DNA of 6,546 bases, from NCBI GenBank assembly GCA_029974855.1, contig JARKQO010000470.1, positions 1-6,546 of the forward strand, read 5' to 3'. A program made the position numbers and the translations under genes. The stretch is from Eubacteriales bacterium. GTDB taxonomy: Bacteria > Bacillota_A > Clostridia > Christensenellales > Aristaeellaceae. This document shows positions 3,525 through 6,546 of this stretch, in pieces; position 1 is the stretch's first letter; every line of letters begins with the position of its first letter. The notes below the pieces were generated by a model, which saw only the letters and a list, made by a program, of their open reading frames with translations, ran no database searches and had not been told where the DNA came from.

Positions 3525-5291
3525 TCAGAGGGTCTTGTCCGGGTCGAAGCTTACCACGCCCCGCTGGGCGTCCAAAGTCACCATGGCTCCGCTTTTCAGG
3601 ATTTTGGTGGCGTTTTTCGCGCCGATCAGCACGGGGAGATCCAGGCTCATCCCCGCCACCGCCCCGTGGCCGTTGGGGTCCCCGTCCTCCAGAATCAGCC
3701 CCCCGGCCCTGCGAATCAGGGGCAGCAAGGCGTTGCTGGTCTGGTGGATCACCAGGATGTTCCCGTCCCCAAAGCACTGGGGGGCCTCCTCCTGGCTGTG
3801 GCAGACGCACAGGCTGCCGTAGTAGGTCCTCTGGGTGACGCCCTGGCCTGTGACCAAGATATGCCCCACCACATGGACCTTCATGAGATTGGTGCTGCCG
3901 CTGATGCCCAAAGGCACTCCGGCGGTCATCACCACCAATTCGCCGCTGCGCAGGTACCCGGCCTTTTCCCCCGCCTCCACAGCCCGTTCAAAAAGCTCGT
4001 CGGTGTTGTAGGCTTCCTGGATCACCAAGGGGATCACGCCCCAGCTCATGTTCAGCCTGCGGCACACGCTCTGGGAGGGGGTGCAGGAGATGATGGGGCA
4101 GTTGGGCCGGTATTTGGAGATCATCCGGGCCGTGCGGCCGCCCTTGGTGACGGTGAGGATGGCGGCGGCCCCCAGGTCATGGGCGGAGGTGCAGGTGGCA
4201 TGGGAGATGGCGTTGGTCACGTCCGGCAATTCCTCGGAGGAGCGCTCCTTGAAGCGCTTGACGTAGTTGATGTCCGCCTCGGCCCGCAGGGCGATCCGGG
4301 CCATGGTCTGCAAGGATTCCACAGGGTACAGGCCCGCGGCGGTCTCCCCGGAGAGCATGATGGCGCTGGTGCCGTCGTAGATGGCGTTGGCCACGTCCGT
4401 GGCCTCGGCCCGGGTGGGCCGGGGGTTTTTCATCATGCTGTCCAGCATCTGGGTGGCGGTGATCACCTGCTTGCCGGAGGAATAGGCCTTGTGGATCAGC
4501 ATCTTCTGGATCACGGGCACCTCCTCCAGGGGGATCTCCACCCCCAGGTCCCCCCGGGCCACCATGATGGCGTCGCTGACCCGCAAAATCTCGTCGATGT
4601 TCTGGACCCCTTGCATGTTCTCGATCTTGGCCACGATGCTGATGGTGGTGCAGCCCTGCTGGCTTAAAATCTGGCGGATTTCGGAGATGTCCGCCGCGCT
4701 GCGGGAAAAGGAGGCGGCGATAAAGTCCACCCCGTGCTGGATGCCAAAGAGCATGTCCTCGTAATCCTTGGGGCTGATGAAGGGCATGCTCAGGGCCACC
4801 CCCGGCACGTTGACCCCCTTGTGGTCCGAAACCACCCCGTCGTTGTCCACAGTGCAAAGGATCTGCTGGGGGGAGAGCTCCTGTACGGTGAGGCTCACCA
4901 GGCCGTCGTCAATCAAAATGGCGGAGCCCACGGCCAGGTCCCCGGGCAGGTCCTGGTAGGTGATGGACACCCCCTGTTCATCCCCCTCTACCTCCCGGGT
5001 GTAAAGGGTGAAGGCCTGGCCCTTGCGCAGGGCCACCGGGCCCTTGGCAAAGGTTTTCAGGCGAATCTCCGGCCCCCGGGTATCCAGCATGATGGCGATG
5101 GGCAGGCCCAGCTCCTCCCGCAGGCGGCTGACCCGGCGGATGGTGTTGGCGTGGGATTCGTGGGTGCCGTGGGAAAAATTCAGCCGGGCCACATTCATGC
5201 CCGAGAGCATCATCTGGCGCAAAATGCCGTCGTCCTCGGTGCTGGGGCCCAAGGTGCACACGATCTTGGTCTTGCGAAGGACCTGGTTCAC
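3525..5291 (-). CDS. pyk: Pyruvate kinase with extra C-terminal PEP-utiliser domain
   Basis: The enzyme converts phosphoenolpyruvate and ADP to pyruvate and ATP, the last step of glycolysis, as a cytosolic tetramer. At 588 residues it matches the Bacillus/Geobacillus long form (about 585). Seen: KTKIVCTLGPS (7-17), ARLNFSHG with R36, N38, S40 (35-42), LDTRGPEIR (69-77), the B domain (about 80-170), the active-site signature IVAKIENMQGV with K222 and E224, ARGDLGVEIP (245-254) with D248, and TATQMLDSM (278-286) with T280. Glu75 in GPEIR is the residue associated with potassium-dependent enzymes. The allosteric C domain runs to about 475; the final 110 residues are a PEP-utiliser-type mobile domain with GHGAVAG (541-547) in place of the usual TSHAA core, keeping His542. 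The start is GTG (5289-5291), with AGGGG about eight bases upstream. It lies 16 bases after ogt and 26 before the GyrI-like gene. Confidence 0.97.
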   Translation of the reverse strand: MNQVLRKTKIVCTLGPSTEDDGILRQMMLSGMNVARLNFSHGTHESHANTIRRVSRLREELGLPIAIMLDTRGPEIRLKTFAKGPVALRKGQAFTLYTREVEGDEQGVSITYQDLPGDLAVGSAILIDDGLVSLTVQELSPQQILCTVDNDGVVSDHKGVNVPGVALSMPFISPKDYEDMLFGIQHGVDFIAASFSRSAADISEIRQILSQQGCTTISIVAKIENMQGVQNIDEILRVSDAIMVARGDLGVEIPLEEVPVIQKMLIHKAYSSGKQVITATQMLDSMMKNPRPTRAEATDVANAIYDGTSAIMLSGETAAGLYPVESLQTMARIALRAEADINYVKRFKERSSEELPDVTNAISHATCTSAHDLGAAAILTVTKGGRTARMISKYRPNCPIISCTPSQSVCRRLNMSWGVIPLVIQEAYNTDELFERAVEAGEKAGYLRSGELVVMTAGVPLGISGSTNLMKVHVVGHILVTGQGVTQRTYYGSLCVCHSQEEAPQCFGDGNILVIHQTSNALLPLIRRAGGLILEDGDPNGHGAVAGMSLDLPVLIGAKNATKILKSGAMVTLDAQRGVVSFDPDKTL

Positions 5292-5307
5292 AGGCTCACC
5301 CCTACTT

Positions 5308-5757
5308 TCATGACTGTTCCAAGGCCAGCAGCCGCTCTTTCAGCGCCAGCCCGCCCCCGTATCCCATCAGGCTGCCGTTTTTGCCCACCACCCGGTGGCA
5401 GGGGATGAAGATGGGCAGGGGGTTGCGGTTATTGGCCATGCCCACGGCCCGCACGCCCTTGGGGTTGTCCACCTGCCGGGCAATGTCCGAGTAGGTGGCG
5501 CGCCGGCCATAGGGAATCGTCTCCAGGGCGGCCCACACCTTCCGCTGAAAGGCCGTGCCCCGGGGCTCCAGGGGCACGGTGAAGGCCTTCAGGGAGCCGC
5601 TGAAATAGGCCTGAAGCTGCCGGGCGGCCTCCCGCAGCAAAGGGGTTTCCTCCAGGGGCTCCCGGGGGTTCGCGCCAAAATCCAGCCAGGTCAGGGCCCT
5701 CTCGTTGGCGGTGAGGGTCAACTCCCCGATGGGGGAGGCAATGATCATGCTTGCCAT
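5308..5757 (-). CDS. ogt: Methylated-DNA--protein-cysteine methyltransferase (Ogt/MGMT)
   Basis: This 149-residue protein repairs O6-alkylguanine and O4-alkylthymine by moving the alkyl group irreversibly to its own cysteine. The active site is intact: IPCHRV with Cys120 and His121. Other family features are GTAFQRKVWAAL (67-78), IPYGRRATYSDIA (81-93), the DNA-flipping arginine in VRAVG (R103), the NNRNPLP asparagine turn (109-115), and GYGGGLALKERLLALE (132-147). The N-terminal domain is short, as in the single-domain Ogt type, and there is no AdaA regulatory domain. The ATG at 5757 is chosen over the downstream ATG at 5748 and the long upstream open frame because AAAGGAGG lies seven bases before it, inside the end of the previous gene. 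Only one base separates it from that gene's stop, so translational coupling is likely. It precedes pyk by 16 bases. Confidence 0.95.
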   Translation of the reverse strand: MASMIIASPIGELTLTANERALTWLDFGANPREPLEETPLLREAARQLQAYFSGSLKAFTVPLEPRGTAFQRKVWAALETIPYGRRATYSDIARQVDNPKGVRAVGMANNRNPLPIFIPCHRVVGKNGSLMGYGGGLALKERLLALEQS

Positions 5758-5758
5758 G

Positions 5759-6546
5759 CTACAGCCTCCTTTCATCCCTTTCGGCGGATACCGGGGCCAA
5801 AATAGCCCCCTGGGCATAGACCCCCCGGCGCAGGGCCCGGAAAAGGGACAGGGGGGCCCACAGCAGCAGCAGCGCCAGGGCCGTGAGAATGGCATAATCC
5901 CGCAGCAGCGAGGGATGGCCCCAGGTGAGGCGGCCATCCAGGGAAAACTCCGTCAGCACCGCGCCCACAAGGCACAGCGCCACCACCAGCCAGGCCAGCA
6001 GCCCCCGGCCCCCGGCCTTGCCCCGGATGCGGGCGTACCGCCCGCCAAAGACGGCGCAGGCCAGCACGGGCATCAAAAAGGCCGCCACCTGGGCCACCCG
6101 CAGAAAGGTGATCATCAAATGCCCGTCGTCCCGGAGGCTTTCCAGCACCATCTGGGAGGCCCCGTACAGGGAGAAGAACACCAACGCCACATCCCCGGCC
6201 AAAGCGTCCTTTTGCCTGCGGGTACGCCTGCCCAGAAGCAGCAGCACCTCGCAGATCACCAAAGCGGCGGCAGCCTCGTAGCGGTATACCGCCATGCGGT
6301 ACTCCGTGGCCACCCCCATGGTTTCCGTTACGAAAAGCCAGGGGGCCCCCTGGGTGAGCAGGTTTTCCTCCACCACCTTGCCGATGCCCAGGGCCGTAAA
6401 GCCCTCCCCGGCCCGCAGAAAGGCGATGAGCAAAGCCAAAGGCGCGGCAGCCGCGTCCACGAGCTGCCCCAGGCGGATGTCCAGGACCCGGGAGGCCACC
6501 AAGGCGGCCATCACCAGCCCCAACAGCAGCCCGGGCATGGAGAAGC
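5759..6546 (-). CDS. Lgt-like integral membrane protein, divergent, 5' end outside window
   Basis: The visible 262 codons encode a polytopic membrane protein. The frame stays open to the window edge; an ATG at 6538 exists but has no ribosome binding site and lies in the middle of the homology, so roughly 80-100 N-terminal residues are probably missing. Counting from that Met, the pattern resembles prolipoprotein diacylglyceryl transferase: a helix ending LRAGEG (41-46, at the place of the RIGNF motif), YRYEAAAALVICEVLLL (85-101), and SLYGASQMVLESLRDD (123-138) followed by a last TM with FLRVAQ. However, the Lgt asparagine is replaced by Glu45 and the arginine of YxxxRxxxE by Gln129, while Tyr125 and Glu133 remain. 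Two extra hydrophobic segments (about 180-198 and 215-233) follow the usual Lgt end. True Lgt activity is therefore doubtful. It is the first visible gene of the operon with ogt and pyk. Confidence 0.65.
   Translation of the reverse strand, partial: FSMPGLLLGLVMAALVASRVLDIRLGQLVDAAAAPLALLIAFLRAGEGFTALGIGKVVEENLLTQGAPWLFVTETMGVATEYRMAVYRYEAAAALVICEVLLLLGRRTRRQKDALAGDVALVFFSLYGASQMVLESLRDDGHLMITFLRVAQVAAFLMPVLACAVFGGRYARIRGKAGGRGLLAWLVVALCLVGAVLTEFSLDGRLTWGHPSLLRDYAILTALALLLLWAPLSLFRALRRGVYAQGAILAPVSAERDERRL

Noticed and set aside
3499..3810. Long N-terminal extension of the GyrI-like protein
   Set aside because: It overlaps the end of pyk in another frame and is Gly/Arg/Pro-rich. AAGGAGG directly before the ATG at 3498 marks the true start.
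3666..4667. Long plus-strand open frame (333 codons) opposite pyk
   Set aside because: Its translation is Gly/Ala/His-rich low complexity, as expected from the antisense of a high-G+C gene. It has no ribosome binding site and lies opposite an unmistakable pyruvate kinase.
1..6546. tRNA, rRNA, insertion sequence, CRISPR array or riboswitch
   Set aside because: I read both strands and found no cloverleaf, transposase, regularly spaced direct repeat array or recognisable aptamer core.

Overview
The window looks like chromosomal DNA of a high-G+C member of the Clostridia (Oscillospirales- or Christensenellales-like gut Firmicutes). The reasons are strong AGGAGG-type ribosome binding sites in front of most genes, G/C-ending codons, and protein families typical of that group: a Firmicutes-type pyruvate kinase with an extra C-terminal domain, a non-heme ferritin, an Arc-like ribbon-helix-helix protein and a YpsA-like SLOG protein. 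The assignment is an inference from gene content; no rRNA, tRNA, insertion sequence or CRISPR array is present.

Layout. At 1-645 (+) lie the 3' end of an MFS (OFA-like) transporter and a DUF1801 protein, closed by a strong hairpin at 702-728. At 728-1551 is a divergent pair: a small RHH DNA-binding protein (-) and a SLOG/DUF1273 protein (+). They share a short intergenic region carrying five AAGTG-type half-sites spaced by near-whole helical turns, with overlapping promoters. This block is clearly lower in G+C than its flanks and ends in a second hairpin at 1533-1574. A ferritin gene (1614-2093, -) follows. It is divergent from an AlkZ-related protein (2306-3001, +) that starts with TTG behind a perfect Shine-Dalgarno. 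From 6546 down to 3034, all on the minus strand, is a tight four-gene operon: a divergent Lgt-like membrane protein (cut by the window edge), an Ogt/MGMT methyltransferase, pyruvate kinase, and a stand-alone GyrI-like effector-binding protein. Gaps in this operon are 1, 16 and 26 bases.

The most interesting part is the RHH-SLOG module. Its gene pair, phased operator array and different base composition suggest an acquired, self-regulated two-gene unit. SLOG proteins are predicted nucleotide-binding or nucleotide-sensing proteins, but the function of this pair is unknown. The second point of interest is the Lgt-like protein, which seems to lack residues needed by true Lgt and has two additional C-terminal membrane segments. 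No intergenic stretch exceeds 300 bases; the longest, 2094-2305, holds two promoters and a hairpin.
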